A DNA stretch of 64,000 bases, taken from the NCBI RefSeq assembly GCF_026213295.1, contig NC_079415.1, positions 24,017,347 to 24,081,346 on the forward strand, read 5' to 3'. The first letter of the stretch is position 1. The number at the start of each line of letters is the position of its first letter. Both the position numbers and the translations under genes were made by a program. Of the stretch, positions 1 to 52,988 are shown piece after piece. The notes under the pieces were generated by a model, which ran no database searches, was not told the origin of the DNA, and saw only the letters and a program-made list of their open reading frames with translations. Origin of the DNA: Gadus chalcogrammus (lineage: Eukaryota > Chordata > Actinopteri > Gadiformes > Gadidae).

Positions 1-8
1 GGACGGAG

Positions 9-991
9 GGCTGGGCGATATATCGATATTTAAAATATATAGATATTTCTTCAAACGCGATATGAAACGAGACCATTTCGTCAATATCGATATAATTTAA
101 TTTGCGTTGAAATTACAGCACATGTGGTCCAAATAACACCAGTTTCGAACCGCGCCTGCCGCCTGCTATTTCGTAACTCTGCTTATGTCTCTCCCGCTCT
201 GCCTCCGGCTCACACACACTGACTTACGTCACTTTTTGAAATCGCGAAACATGAGCTGTGATTGAAATAGTTCACTATTCATTGGGTATTTTAAGTGCAC
301 TATATTGTGCATGAAATTAACCACTGAGAATTCGAACACCACTACAAAATGGCGAGCAAGTTTCAAGTTCAAGTTCAAGTTTATTTATTATAGCCATTTC
401 AACAATATAGAAAATACAGTTGATACGAATGTGTTTTGGTATGCTCACATGTATCACACAGCAACATAACAACACAACATAACAAGACAAAAAGCCAAAA
501 ACGGCACATAAACAGCACCCTATATAGTGCACTATATGCGTGATAGGGAACGATTGCGAACACAGCTATGGAGTCCGCCTGCACCAGCGGCTCCGAGGAG
601 CTTGTTTGCAAGCGAAAGACCAACGGCTCCATAGTACGGAAATGGTTTGGATATAAGGTGTCTGACGAATTACAAAATCACGTAATTTGTAGAGAGTGCT
701 TAAAAACTGTCGCAACCAAAGGGTTGCAATTCTGTGCATAATATTCCGGAGGTGTACACAGCTTGTCTTTTGGCCGTGATATTATATATTCTAATGTTCT
801 CAAATACGAGGCGGAGGCAGTGTCTAGTCCACGGTTTATTCAACCATCAAACTGTATTCAATTCCGAACGGTAGAAATAGTAATGGCAAATCTGCTCGCG
901 GAGCACGCCGACAAATATCGACATTTATCTTACATCGATATTCTGCTTGAAGATATCGAGATATGACTTTTGGTCCATATCGCCCAGCCCT
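9..991 (+). mobile_element. hAT-like DNA transposon remnant with BED-finger fragment
   Basis: The left end GGGCTGGGCGATAT and the right end ATATCGCCCAGCCC are inverted repeats. The interior is rich in CGATAT motifs. At 569-724 (+) a reading frame starts MESACTSGSEELVCKRKTNG and continues SIVRKWFGYKVSD, then CRECLKTVATKG. This is the N-terminal BED zinc-finger region typical of hAT (ZBED-like) transposases, cut off after the first Cys pair. About 60 bases at 510-568 (GTGCACTATA...GAACACAGCTA) are shared with the hAT element at 25388-26339, so a common short module is nested in both. No clear 8-bp target duplication is visible, and the left flank is cut by the window edge. Confidence 0.7.
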
Positions 992-2339
992 ACGTGGACG
1001 TCAGCGTATCCCGGGGATGACTTCCTGAATCCAAAGCTCGACACAGAGGAGGTCGAGGAGGCAGCAGCCACTGAGGGCTAGCGTTGGGACAAAATATCTA
1101 TACGCGATATAACGTCCCCCTCTTCATGCGACACGAGAATCGATTTACCGCCGCCAAATATCGATGTAATGCGTATATATTTGTTTTTAATTTATGTATA
1201 GATGTTTTTACATTTATTTTGCATTTTTATGCTTTATTCCTGAAGAGTTAGAGGAAATATCGCTCCAAATATTGATATTTTAATTAATAAAGTAAGGCGC
1301 TCTAACCAGATTTCCCTCCTCCTCGAGGTGGCGCTCAACACATCAATGAGGAAAACTTGGATTGAAGTTAACTAATTTTACAAAAAGACAAATTGTCGGT
1401 ATCTCAGGCCATATATGGTGTATCGTATTGTATCGTAAGGTACCCTGTGATTCCAACCCTTTCTGAGGAAGCCTCAACCACTTCTGTGTGGTGAATATGA
1501 TCTTACTGACTAGCAACAAGCTAACTATCAGGTTATTGACTAGCAAAGAGCTAATTATAAGCTTATTGACTAGCAACAAGCTTACTATGAGCTAACTGAC
1601 TAGCAACAAGCTAACATGAGCGACCTGGTGTAACGGCTTAGCAGCGAGCTAACTGTGGGCTAACAGACTAGCAGCGAGCTAACTGTGGGCTAACCAATCA
1701 AATTGTAATCCGGAGCCCCAATCCAGAGCCCCACACTTCCTCAACCACCTCTGAGTGGGGCTCTGGATCCCGGTCGGTGTTGTGGTAAGATGTATGCCGA
1801 GCACACGCGTGGTTCACCAGGTATGGAAGCATATATGTAGCAAAATTCAAATGGCAATGCAATTTGCAATTTTGCAATTCAATAAGTCATTACATTATGC
1901 AATTGACAATTCATTATACAATTTAATAATGTAATTTGTGAATACGTTATTCAAAGTGTATTTTAATATGCAAAGTGACAATGAAATCCTCAATAAAATT
2001 CGCAAAAGTTATAACAATAAAAATAGAATAACATTTTGTCAAATTTTTTGAGTTCCTTTATTCAAATTGAAAAGCTATAGCGTCCCCGTGATTGCAATGC
2101 ACTTCGCCACGCTCCGTGTGTTCCGAAATTCAAATTACATTTCAATCTGCAAAACACTTTGCAAAAGATTTTGTAAAACGTTCTGCAAAACGTTTTGCAA
2201 AACGTATCAGCCAATCACGTCTGGGCGGGAACTACGTAATTTCCTCGTCAGACCAGCTGATCATCCACGACCTAGCACTTGGCACTTTCTTTTCTATGCC
2301 TAGCATTGTGCCAGGTTGGAATGGGTTGATAGTATAACA
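992..2339. repeat. Non-coding repeats beyond exon L, including GCTAAC-type tandem units
   Basis: No host gene is visible. 1497-1695 contains degenerate units of roughly 26-30 bases built on GACTAGCAACAAGCTAACTA. The same family recurs at 5445-5560 and fills the arms of the inverted repeat at 6001-7177. 1700-1765 holds a small inverted motif (GGAGCCCC / GGGGCTC). 1850-2215 is A/T-rich with repeated TGCAAAACG and GCAATTTTGCAATT motifs and looks like a short transposon remnant that I cannot classify. Confidence 0.5.
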
Positions 2340-3735
2340 TGAAAATGGCGGAAAAGAAGGTTGCCAAGCTGCTGTGGGAGGCCGCTGCAGCTCTAGATGA
2401 ACATCGGGATGCAGGGTCCGAAACAGCGAGATCAACCCTGGCCCACATCCCTTGAACATTAACTTCCAGGCTAATTTAGCCCCGCAACAGGTTCAGTTGG
2501 CCCACTCTCACTGGCTAACTCCGCCGTGGCCAGTAGCGGTGACCATCCATCAGCCGTGGTTTCACTCATACCTGTCACACAGAGAACAATGCACAGTGGT
2601 GGGCGGGGCCAGTTCTGCTTATATTGGTTGTCCAGTAGGAGTACCCCAAGGGTCCAGACTGGGGCCCATTTTATTTTCATTATATATTAATGATTGACCG
2701 GAATACTGTCTACATGTCGATTTCCAGCTTTACGCAGACGACACTGTAACTTTTACTAAAGCAAAAGATCCTGAGGAGGTGGCACGTGTGCTCTCAGCAG
2801 CTCTTACACACATACAAACATGGCTCAATAGATCGTGTCTTATCTTAAATGCAAATGTTGGTTTATACTTTATACTTTATATTCAAAGAAACCTTCTACT
2901 ACTACTTATACTACTGCTTTCTCAATCTGGGGTGTTCTTGAGCACAGAAGAGTTGGAAGTTGTTAATGAGTTCAATAACCTAGGTGTGATAATAGACTCC
3001 AGACTCTCAAAAACCTTGTTAAAATGATATCCCAAAAAAAAAATATCAATCTTTGTAATTTTAAGCAAATCAAAGGATCTCTGTCAGATGCAGCTGCACT
3101 GATGTTTCTGCACTCAATGATACTTTAATGTCAGAACTACTGCATCACCAGCTGGTCTTTGTCGGGTTGTACTATCCTAAAACCAGTTGAGCTTCTGTAC
3201 AAAAAGGCACTCAAAACTTTTCCTCTATATGCTTAATTTATAAAGTACTATATGGCCTGGCGCCACCCCCACTGCAAGACCCTGTTGTAAACAGGGACTG
3301 TGAGGTTACTTTGTGAAAAACCTCCTTCAGCCATAATGCACTATCCATTAAAGGTAGTGCATTATGGAACACACTACCTCCTATAAGGGAATGTCCCTCA
3401 AGAGCAAAGTAAAGGTCTTGGTTAGAGCCAACCAAACGTGCAACCACCTCTAACTGTATGCTATACCGTATTAGCCCAGTAGAGCATACTAATGAATTGT
3501 GTCTCCGTTTTAACGCATACGAATGTTTTTCTTTCCTTCTGTTTCTCCCTGTTTTATATAGCAAATTTTACTATTGTAGGCCTATATCGTTTTTGTCATT
3601 TGTACTGTAACATCAACCTGCCTAATGGAATACAGATGGAAATTAGCCCCCGGGCTACAATCTGGCACATTTACGTGTACTGCTGTACATGTTTATTAAT
3701 GTGCATTGACCTGAAATAAAATAAATAAAAAAAGT
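2340..3735 (+). mobile_element. 5'-truncated, decayed LINE (non-LTR retrotransposon)
   Basis: Broken plus-strand frames give reverse transcriptase landmarks in order: [32 protein letters not shown] (motif 4 region, 2638-2694), LYADDTVTF (catalytic YADD, about 2727-2760), and FNNLGVIIDSRLSK near 2975. Stops and frame changes are frequent, so it is dead. The 3' part includes a sequence ending in GAAATAAAATAAATAAAAAAA at about 3713-3734, the usual A-rich tail, so the element is inserted with its 3' end facing exon L. The clade could be CR1/L2-like, but this is not resolved. It is antisense to hdac4. Confidence 0.75.
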
Positions 3736-3756
3736 TAGGGCTAGTGTTGTGCATAC

Positions 3757-42892
<39,136 letters not shown>

Positions 42893-42893
42893 C

Positions 42894-42894
42894 T

Positions 42895-42934
<40 letters not shown>

Positions 42935-42982
42935 GTTACAGATGAGTGGAGATAAAGAGAGAGAGAGAGCGATTCTGAAGCG

Positions 42983-43027
<45 letters not shown>

Positions 43028-43122
43028 GGGGGGGGGGGGGTGAGCGCAATGGATGCAGAGAGAAGGAGTTAAAGATGGATGGAGAGAGAAAGAAATAGAG
43101 AGATAGAGAAATGTAGAGAGAG

Positions 43123-43184
<62 letters not shown>

Positions 43185-43185
43185 T
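42894..43185. repeat. (GA)n and (AT)n arrays forming the exon A acceptor tract
   Basis: 42896-42935 is (GA)n, giving (TC)n then CTAG at the exon A acceptor in transcript sense. 42985-43015 is (TA)n. 43014-43030 is GA again, followed by a run of 14 G. 43120-43180 is (GA)n. Confidence 0.97.
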
Positions 43186-44261
43186 CTGGGCGAAGTCTGA
43201 GCAGTCGGTAACAGTTGATGCTTAGCAACCATCATTCCCACAACGGAGGGGAAGTGCTAAACGCTCCACCTGGACGGAGCTCCTTAATGAACCGTCTCTG
43301 TAGCACTCTCTCCTAACAAGCTGCCACACGACATGAGACGCATGGCGACGAGACGCAGCACCGTCCAGGAGTCATGCTTGTCTCATTGGTGTTTCTTCAA
43401 GCTGGGCATCTCTTTACCCTCCATTCAATTATTTAGTGTTTTTCATTTATATCGCGTAATGTGCTTCCAAAAGTGTAATGTACACAGAATACAGCGACCC
43501 AAAGCATGATGAGACCTTGAGGGTCTGGGAACGAATTGTGTCAAGTTATATTTGTGGGCGCCTCTATTTTATTATTTACGGTCGTCATCTAGGTGTTACT
43601 AGAGAGCGCACAGTGATTAGGGCGTCCTTAGTGTGTGTGCCGTGATTTTCCCGCCGTTGTGGCGATGCTGTAATGTTATGCTGTGGAGAGCTTGGAATAA
43701 ACAGACTAAACAAGTTGTAAAAGAACAATTATCTGAGTTTGTCAAACACCATCGCATCACATTTAAGAACGCAGGGCCTCCTGGGAAAGCTTTTCCTACA
43801 CTGTGGACATGGATCCCTGTGGGCAGCTAACATCAGCGTCATCAAAACAAGCTAATGCTTGTTGTAATGCATCTCACAACTTCACACCGTGGCCTTGCGT
43901 CACATGCTGCAGCACAGGGTAGTCTGGTACCTGGACCTTTACATCCTGACGGGAATATGGACGTTCAGGCAGACTTTACTGTGATTATATAAGGTTAAGG
44001 GAGATGTCATCCTGTGTTCTGATAACAACTGATTGAATGTGAGAAATAAGGGTGGACTTTTGGCACAACACATTTATTTTGTTTTGTTTTTTCTTCAAGT
44101 GGTTAACACCCACGAAGGCCAACCATGCTATCAACCTATGAACTCAACCTAACCCAAACCCTAACCCTAGAAGTGCAAATAGCATGTGTTATATTATCCT
44201 ATTTCTAAAGACATACCTATTGAGTTAGAATAACAGAGCTGTTCACGTAACAGAGCTGGTA
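43186..44261. other. No recognised gene; possible decayed retroelement
   Basis: 43540-43740 (TTGTGGGCGCCTCTATTTTA, later TGGAATAAACAGACTAAACA) has the look of an LTR end but no partner copy or body was found. The rest shows nothing I can support. A Leu-Val-Lys frame at 43633-43830 has no known domain. Confidence 0.35.
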
Positions 44262-44475
44262 AACGGCATTTATAAAGCGCTTTTCTAACCAGCGGCCACT
44301 CAAAGTTCTTTACAATATTGACACATTCACCCAGTCATGCACACATTCACACACTGACAGCGGTGTCAGCCATGCAAGGTCACAGCCAGCTCGTCAGGAG
44401 CAGTCAGGGTGAGGTGTCTTGCTCAGGGACACCTCAACACTGGAGGAGCCGGGGACCTGAGCCACATGCCGCCCA
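44262..44475. repeat. Interspersed repeat family A, copy 4
   Basis: GGTAAACGGCATTTATAAAG, CAGCGGCCACTCAAAGTTCT, GCTCGTCAGGAGCAGTCAGG and GAGCCACATGCCGCCC in the same order as copy 2. Confidence 0.85.
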
Positions 44476-45155
44476 AGCTACAGATCGTCTCCAGATTTTC
44501 ACTCTCCCCTCAATCCCGCATGAGGGCCTTCAGTCCGCTCAGGATAGAAGCTGAACACCGTGAGAGCCACGCTATGGTTAACAGGATCATCTGACCTGTT
44601 ATTAATCAGCTCTGGCAGGAAGTTAAAGTCTGCTGACGCACGTAGTTGGTACTCTGCCTTCCTATTGGTCAGCAGCACTGAGCTGTAGTGTGTTACAGTT
44701 GCCGGGTTGAGTGGATGGCGATGGTCAGAAACGATTGTGAGTCGACGGACAAGGTGTGCATTGACTCGGAGTGGGCCAATCACACGGCCTCCTCCGCCGC
44801 TAAAGCCAAATAAACAGCCAGCCGATAGGCCGATTATTTACCTACTTGTTTGTTGGGGAGCGCGCTGTGAGCCGGGAATACTTGCCTCTGAGGTTAATAA
44901 GCTAGCAAACACACACACGTGCACACACATGCACATACACATAAACACACACACTCACAACACACTTACACACAGACCAAACAAATGCAATTACCTATTA
45001 ACAGTGTGTTTTCAAATGACAAATTAACTGAGCTTCCAACATGCTGAGCTCCCAACATGAGACGCCACGACCGGGCCAAAGCCACCCTGATATGATGTGG
45101 TCTGGTGTCTCTCACTCCGGTCCACCTCAGATATGATGTGGTCTGGTGTTTCTCA
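44476..45155. other. No recognised gene; AC-rich patch
   Basis: 44908-44975 is an imperfect AC tract. 45090-45158 has two GATATGATGTGGTCTGGTGT units related to the ends of the 301-bp tandem units further right. No coding signal. Confidence 0.45.
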
Positions 45156-46560
45156 CTCCAAGGCCCCCTGCTAAGCTTTTTGAGGCCCTAAGCATAATTT
45201 GTCATAAATTGGTCAGGGAGCCCCCCCTCCCCTCAAAATAACAGTTACCATCAGCAATATATAAAGTAATTTATAAGTAATACATACAACTTTCTTAACA
45301 GCAGCATTACATTATAATAACAACTGCAGGCTTGAAAGATAAACGAAAAAAAATATGCACATGAATAAGGTATAAAAGGAAGTCATCAAAATAAACAAAC
45401 ACACAACTATTTTTCACACACCCTAAAACTACCTCAAAGTGCAGTATTATCCTAACCAAAATAGTTTCCCTACACGATGCAGAACTGGAACTGTTGGAAA
45501 GTGTAAAATACTAAATTGCGTGTGCATTCTCAGCAGGTGCAGGAGGCTTTCCAAAGGAGCAAAGTTCCTTGCAGAAAAATCGCTAATCAAGTCATCATAA
45601 TACACCCTATGTGCCACTTAATCGTCTTGTCCCATTGTTGACCGTAGATATGTTTTAATGAGTTTCAGTTTAGAAAAACTGCGCTGAGAAAGGATTCCGA
45701 TGCGAAAAGACGAGAGCTTTGAGAGGCTGTACCATTTCAGGGAAGCGGGGAGGGGGAATCTTTTTATATATTAGGTAAAAACATGTAATTTGCCCGAAAT
45801 GAGTGATAGGGTACACAATTAAGAAAAAATAACAGTGGGCCTGTTCATAAATAATTTATATATTTTGTAATGTAATAATTTAATAATTATCATGACTTTT
45901 GTTTTTAGCAGCCTTTATTATTGGGGCCCCTGCCAGGTACTTGGGGCCGTACGTGCTCTGCGTACTCTGCGTATGGAGAGTGGCGGTCCTGCTCCCTCCA
46001 GTCCACCTCAGATATGTGGTCTGGTATCTCTCACTCCAGCCCGCCCCAGATATGATGTGGTCTGCTGAGGCAGTGGACACTACTAGAGAAGAGGTGGAAG
46101 TGAGTGATAGGGTACACAATTAAGAAAAAATAACAGTGGGCCTGTTCATAAATAATTTATATATTTTGGAATGTAATAATTTAATAATTATCATGACTTT
46201 TGTTTTTAGCAGCCTTTATTATTGGGGCCCCTGCCAGGTACTTGGGGCCGTACGTGCTCTGCGTACTCTGCGTATGGAGAGTGGCGGTCCTGCTCCCTCC
46301 AGTCCACCTCAGATATGTGGTCTGGTATCTCTCACTCCAGCCCGCCCCAGATATGATGTGGTCTGCTGAGGCAGTGGACACTACTAGAGAAGAGGTGGAA
46401 GTGACTGAAGGGGTCCCTGTGAATATCTTGTCCCTCATTAACTTATTTTGAGCGAAAATGCTAGTAAGGCTAGCACACATTGCATCACTCGTCCAGGCAG
46501 GGGGAGCAGAACGCGACCTTGTTCCCACCAAAAGTCACGCAATGAGGACCTGTGGTACAC
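45156..46560 (-). mobile_element. Decayed hAT transposase locus (ZMYM1-like), minus strand
   Basis: On the minus strand around 45560-45690 the frame reads KLKLIKTYLRSTMGQDD, then DDLISDFSARNFAPLESL. This resembles the C-terminal dimerisation region of ZMYM1-like hAT transposases (KLxLIKTYLRSTMGQDRL). Further upstream TSTSSLVVSTASADHIISG appears twice, because of a 301-bp tandem duplication (45801-46101 and 46102-46402). Many stops are present. The ends were not identified. Confidence 0.65.
45801..46402. repeat. Tandem duplication, two 301-bp copies
   Basis: GAGTGATAGGGTACACAATT begins both copies (45801 and 46102). I see one substitution (TTTTGTAATG versus TTTTGGAATG) and a divergent last few bases (GTGAGTGATAG versus GTGACTGAAGG). 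Near-identity suggests a recent event or an assembly collapse/expansion. Confidence 0.93.
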
Positions 46561-48285
<1,725 letters not shown>

Positions 48286-48540
48286 GCCCTAAACAGATGC
48301 AATGGCCTCTGGAAGAGGTAAAGGTTATTCCATTGGCTAGGGTGTGTAGTTCCCAGCCCAGAAGGTGGTGTGTTCAACACCCCAATGTCCACCCGTCTAA
48401 TGGCCTACCTGTAAGACAGCTGAGTTGCCTCAGGGCTCTAGCTAAAGCCTAATGACTCGTCTCTGTTTCTACTGGAAGTGGTTTGGGACAGAACCCAACT
48501 CTTAAATCCCTAATTAGAAACAGAGACAAGTAGCACAGAC
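48286..48540 (+). mobile_element. tRNA-derived SINE, decayed
   Basis: GGCTAGGGTGTGTAGTTCCC and GGTGGTGTGTTCAACACCCC resemble the A and B box region of the SINE at 54864, followed by CAATGTCCACCCGTC and, further on, GTGGTTTGGGACAGAACC in the position of the CGCTTTGGA tail. GTCTCTGTTTCTA and TAGAAACAGAGAC near 48465 and 48518 form an inverted pair. Confidence 0.55.
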
Positions 48541-49279
48541 CAATGAGGTGAGGCTATAAAGCACTAGCATTAGCACATTCGCCCTGCCCATGAGCACACA
48601 CTTCCTACCGGAGATCAAATCCCGATGAACGTACGAAGGAACTTGGGTCATATACCACATCTGTTAGCTATTCTGGGACAGAATGCATAGTTAATGTCCG
48701 ATCAAGGATGTCGAAGTGTTGCCCCCATAGCTCAGATGACATGATTTGTTTTTACAGTCGCCCAGAACAGACAAGCGCTTCTAGAGAGGACGTGTTTTAA
48801 ATTTTGAACCAGAAATCCTACTTGTAAGCTATGACCTAAAGTTCTATAGACTAAATACCTCAAGGAATCCTCCCTTTACACTTGACTTCTCGATGCTGTC
48901 AGACACGATAACATATTTTGGAGAGCTAGGTTACCGTAGCTAGACTACCATACCAGGTATTCAGTTAGTGCCCATCTGCAACCACACCACTAGATGGCAC
49001 TAAACAATACACAATGCGCCTTTAAAACAAACAAAACAACAGCAGAACTGATGAACGAATCAAAGTCATCCCACAGCCTCGCTTCCCCATTGATAACCGC
49101 CCGCTAGACGCCAGCGCGAGCCCACATTGATTCCTAGAGAATGAACCAAAACAAGGCAACAACAGGACATCAACTCCATCGGCTCAACTCGCCACAGGTT
49201 CTCAGGCCATCGCATCTCAGAGTCTGAGTCCTGGTTGCACTGGACACAATGTTCTAGTGACAACGGCGGTACCGACGGA

Positions 49280-49282
<3 letters not shown>
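48541..49282. other. No recognised gene
   Basis: Mixed sequence without domains, splice-flanked frames or transposon ends that I can support. Confidence 0.4.
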
Positions 49283-49748
<466 letters not shown>

Positions 49749-49888
49749 CCTTTGGTTTACTACATTGCTCTCAGGTTTCTTTAATGGTGTTTGCCCGTAT
49801 TATTATTAATTATTAATTATGTATTATTTCCCAAACAAATAAAAAAACACAAAATAGTTACCGGTAAGGCAGGGGGTTGCCCCAACCA

Positions 49889-49889
49889 T

Positions 49890-49970
<81 letters not shown>

Positions 49971-49982
49971 CCCACCCACCCA

Positions 49983-50070
<88 letters not shown>

Positions 50071-50073
50071 CAC
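49889..50073. repeat. (GCAC)n array with a central CCCACC block
   Basis: About 45 GCAC tetramers interrupted once at 49970-49982 by three CCCA units. Alternating purine-pyrimidine with CpG in every unit. Confidence 0.98.
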
Positions 50074-51204
50074 ACATCCTTAAAGGGCAACTTCACCCAT
50101 TTCACTTAAGCTTTGTATCGTTAGAAACCCACTCATATTTTTGAATGGTCAAGCATCATTCCCTTATTTTCTGGAGAGACTGGAGGGATCTGTATCAATC
50201 TCAAACACAATGACGCAATATGACGATTTTTGCGTACAAGAAAATAGGAAGTGCAAGAGGGGATGATTCTCGTAAGACTACAACCATGGGTGGGACCCAC
50301 TGACGCTACAGACCTATTAGAGCAGTGCCAGTGGGTGGGACTTCACCAGCAGAAACTAACATCCACAGCGTCTGAAGCTAAGCTAACAGAGGCTGTTGAT
50401 AAAACTGAAGTACAATGGCGGAGGGTACTGGATCTGACATAGAAGATGGCACCATGCAAAAGTTCACCATTTCGAAAGAAATACAAACGAGGACTACCGT
50501 ATTTTCCGCACTGTAAGGCGCACCGAATTATAAGGCGCACCTTCAATGAATGGCCTATTTTAGAACTGTTTTCATATATAGGGCGCACCGGATTATAAGG
50601 CGCATAGAATGGAAGATACTGCAGTCAAACGTTTGACTGGGGTTGCGTTATGCATCGACTAGATGGAGCTGTGCTAAAGGGAATGTCAACAAAACAGTCA
50701 GATAAAGTCAAACTTTATTAAGCGTTCTGACAACTCCGTTCACTCCCATGGTAACGATGTTCAAACGTTAATGTGCATATTAACAATATCTCCCAGCCTT
50801 GTTCAGTTGTAAACACGTAAAAGAAACACAGTCTGATACCGCTAATTCAAACCTTATATAGTTATATAGTGCATAACTCAAAATTGTTCAGTTACGTATA
50901 ACACGTAAAGCTCACTTTTTCAGTTCATTCCCCGTCCACGAATCCCTAATTTCTTCTTCTTCAGTGTCCGAATTGAACAGTTGGGCGAGTACGGCATCCA
51001 ACATGCCCGGCTCCCTCTCGTCATTATCCGAGTCATTGTCGCTGCTGTTGCCTGGCAGTTCAGTGATTATTCCTGCCTTTGTGAAAGCTTGGACCACAGT
51101 TGAGACTGTTATATCAGCCCAGGCATCCACGATCCATTGGCAGATAGTGGCGTAAGTCGCCCGGCGCTGTCTCCCCGTCTTGGTGAACGTGTGTTCGCCT
51201 TCTA

Positions 51205-51392
51205 AGGCCCCGTCCACACGAAGCCGATTTTTTGGTGAAACCGCATAAGTCTTGTCCGTTCGGCCGACTGTCCAGATGGAGCCGGCGAATCCGGTGCCCG
51301 AAACCGCACATTTCTGAAACCACCCTCGAAGGTGGTTTCAAATCTATCCGGACCTATGCGGTTTTGTGTTAGGATTCGTGTGGACGTCTGAA
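51205..51392. mobile_element. Short MITE with CGTCCACACGAA ends
   Basis: GGCCCCGTCCACACGAAGCC on the left and GGATTCGTGTGGACG on the right are inverted. The interior also has GAAACCACC / GGTGGTTTC. It is inserted at the point where the pogo transposase frame ends. Boundaries to within a few bases. Confidence 0.75.
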
Positions 51393-51719
51393 ACGCTTCA
51401 TGGCAGTGGCTCCCCACCAGCTGGGGGACGTCAGAGTTGCGTTGAATATTTTATTTATTATTTTATTTGTATTCTTTTTGTAGCTTTAAATAAAGCCCCT
51501 TGATAAATGTAATTACTAACTGTACATTAAAAAGTATTTCTGCTCAATTTAAAAGGTTGAATCTCCTCGTGACTGAATGTTTGTATACAGCGCGCAGGCT
51601 TTATGCGCTCCACTTTTTTCTGTGGAGAACCAGTGCCTTGAATATTTACTACAGCGTTTCTACAGCTCGGTGCGGTTTCGAAAGGACTCCGTCTTTACGG
51701 AGTGCGCCTTATAGTCTTA

Positions 51720-52629
51720 ATGCCCCGTTTACACCATCCCGCTAATGGCCGCTAATGGCCGATGGACCACCGATGTGGAAGTCGGGGTGATTCGGGTGAC
51801 ATCGGGCTAAAAATTTATGATCGGGTCAATTTATCGGGGTAGCATTTACACATACCCGATGTTATAATGATAACATAACGATTTATGCCAGGGAAGACAC
51901 CCGAAGTGCGTTTGGCGTCATTTGACGTCATTTGACGTCATTTGACGTCATTTCGAATGACGCCAAACGCGTCAAATGACGCGTTTGCCGTCATTTCGGG
52001 AGAAGGCAAAGGGGAGACTGATATTTATTTATATATTTATTTATATTACAATAGCGATTTTATAATAATAGAACGCCGGTTCTAAATGGGCGAAGTACCC
52101 TGTAATTATAAAAGTAGGACATCCATCCATCACCCCCTATTTATACCCAAGTGGCAGATTGAGGGTCTTCCTTAACACAATCTGGTCACTCACAATCGTT
52201 ATTTGTCTCGGGTTCTCGAGGGTCTTTCGTGTGTTGAGGTTGCTGATATAAAGACGAAAAAACACGATAAAGCGCGGAAGATTAACGAATATAGCCGATG
52301 TGCCCAGGAAAATTCCCGAACGATTTGCGATGTCTTACGTTATACTCCCGTTCTATTCCCGATTATAGCCCATAGCAACACCTGGTAACCGATTCTACCC
52401 CGATAGACCCAAAATTAACAAACATGTTCGTTCTTTGCCGATGTTGCCAGATGTTGCCCGATCATTGAGCATTTCTTCCCGTTTCTTCCCGTTGTCTAAC
52501 GATGTTCCCGGGAAGAGTAACGGTGTTTCCCGATGCAACCACACTATTTGCCGACGTTATAGTGATAGCTGCTGATTTAGCCATCGGGCACCATCGGGGC
52601 CCACTATCGGGTAGGTGTAAACAGGGCAT
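51720..52629. mobile_element. MITE with ATGCCCCGTTTACACC ends and TA target
   Basis: Left ATGCCCCGTTTACACC, right complement ATGCCCTGTTTACACC, TA on both sides (51718-51719 and 52630-52631). The interior is non-coding, with repeated TTCTTCCCG, GATGTTGCC and ATCGGG motifs and a block of three 10-base TTTGACGTCA units at 51921-51950. Confidence 0.82.
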
Positions 52630-52988
52630 TACGAGGTGCGCCTTATAGTGCGGAAAATACGGTAATTCACTGAGTTCACCAACTAATACCCCTCACTAGA
52701 AATGTTGTGTAAAATGATTTTCAAGCAGTCTTGCGGTATCAGCTTGGTAGATGGAACAGCGAGGTGTCTGATAGGCGGAGAACTAGATCAGCGGGAGTGG
52801 CTAGCGAAGCTGTGCATCGTGGTGCATGGTGGGAGTTGTTGTCTTCAATCCACAAGCGCCAAAAAGTCACTTTCTGCCTTTTCTCGGTCAAGACGGCACC
52901 AAATTAGATTTTTGTTTTATTATTCGTCTACATATAGGACCCAATTTCAATACATATTCATGCCTCCACCGGTGAAATGCTCCTTTAA

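Larger units (their letters stand above)
50497..52662 (-). mobile_element. pogo/Tigger-like Tc1-mariner element with transposase remnant
   Basis: Ends CCGTATTTTCCGCACTGTAA and, complemented, CCGTATTTTCCGCACTATAA, each followed by GGCGCACC, flanked by TA. On the minus strand at 50912-51217 the frame GEHTFTKTGRQRRATYATIC, then QWIVDAWADITVSTVVQAFT and KAGIITELPGNSSDNDSDND, ending AVLAQLFNSDTEEEEI, is the C-terminus of the DDE-type transposase family found with these GCGCACC ends in fish. The rest of the gene is deleted or displaced. Two further MITEs are inside. Confidence 0.82.
50084..52984. mobile_element. TTAA-flanked element (piggyBac-like), split by a pogo-like insertion
   Basis: TTAA at 50080-50083 and 52985-52988. 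Ends AGGGCAACTTCACCC and, complemented, AGGAGCATTTCACC are similar inverted repeats. Without the nested pogo-like element it is about 740 bases of non-coding sequence. The superfamily is inferred from the TTAA target only. Confidence 0.65.

Noticed and set aside
1..3756. Search for the next hdac4 catalytic exon
   Set aside because: No match to the conserved continuation of the deacetylase domain; this stretch is transposon and repeat sequence.
43540..43740. Possible solo LTR
   Set aside because: No second copy, primer-binding site or coding region was found.
44150..44170. Telomere-like CCCTAACCCTAG
   Set aside because: Only two to three units, not significant.
49817..50144. Ala/Cys/Val/Arg and Ala/Arg/Thr/His frames
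   Set aside because: (GCAC)n repeat translation.
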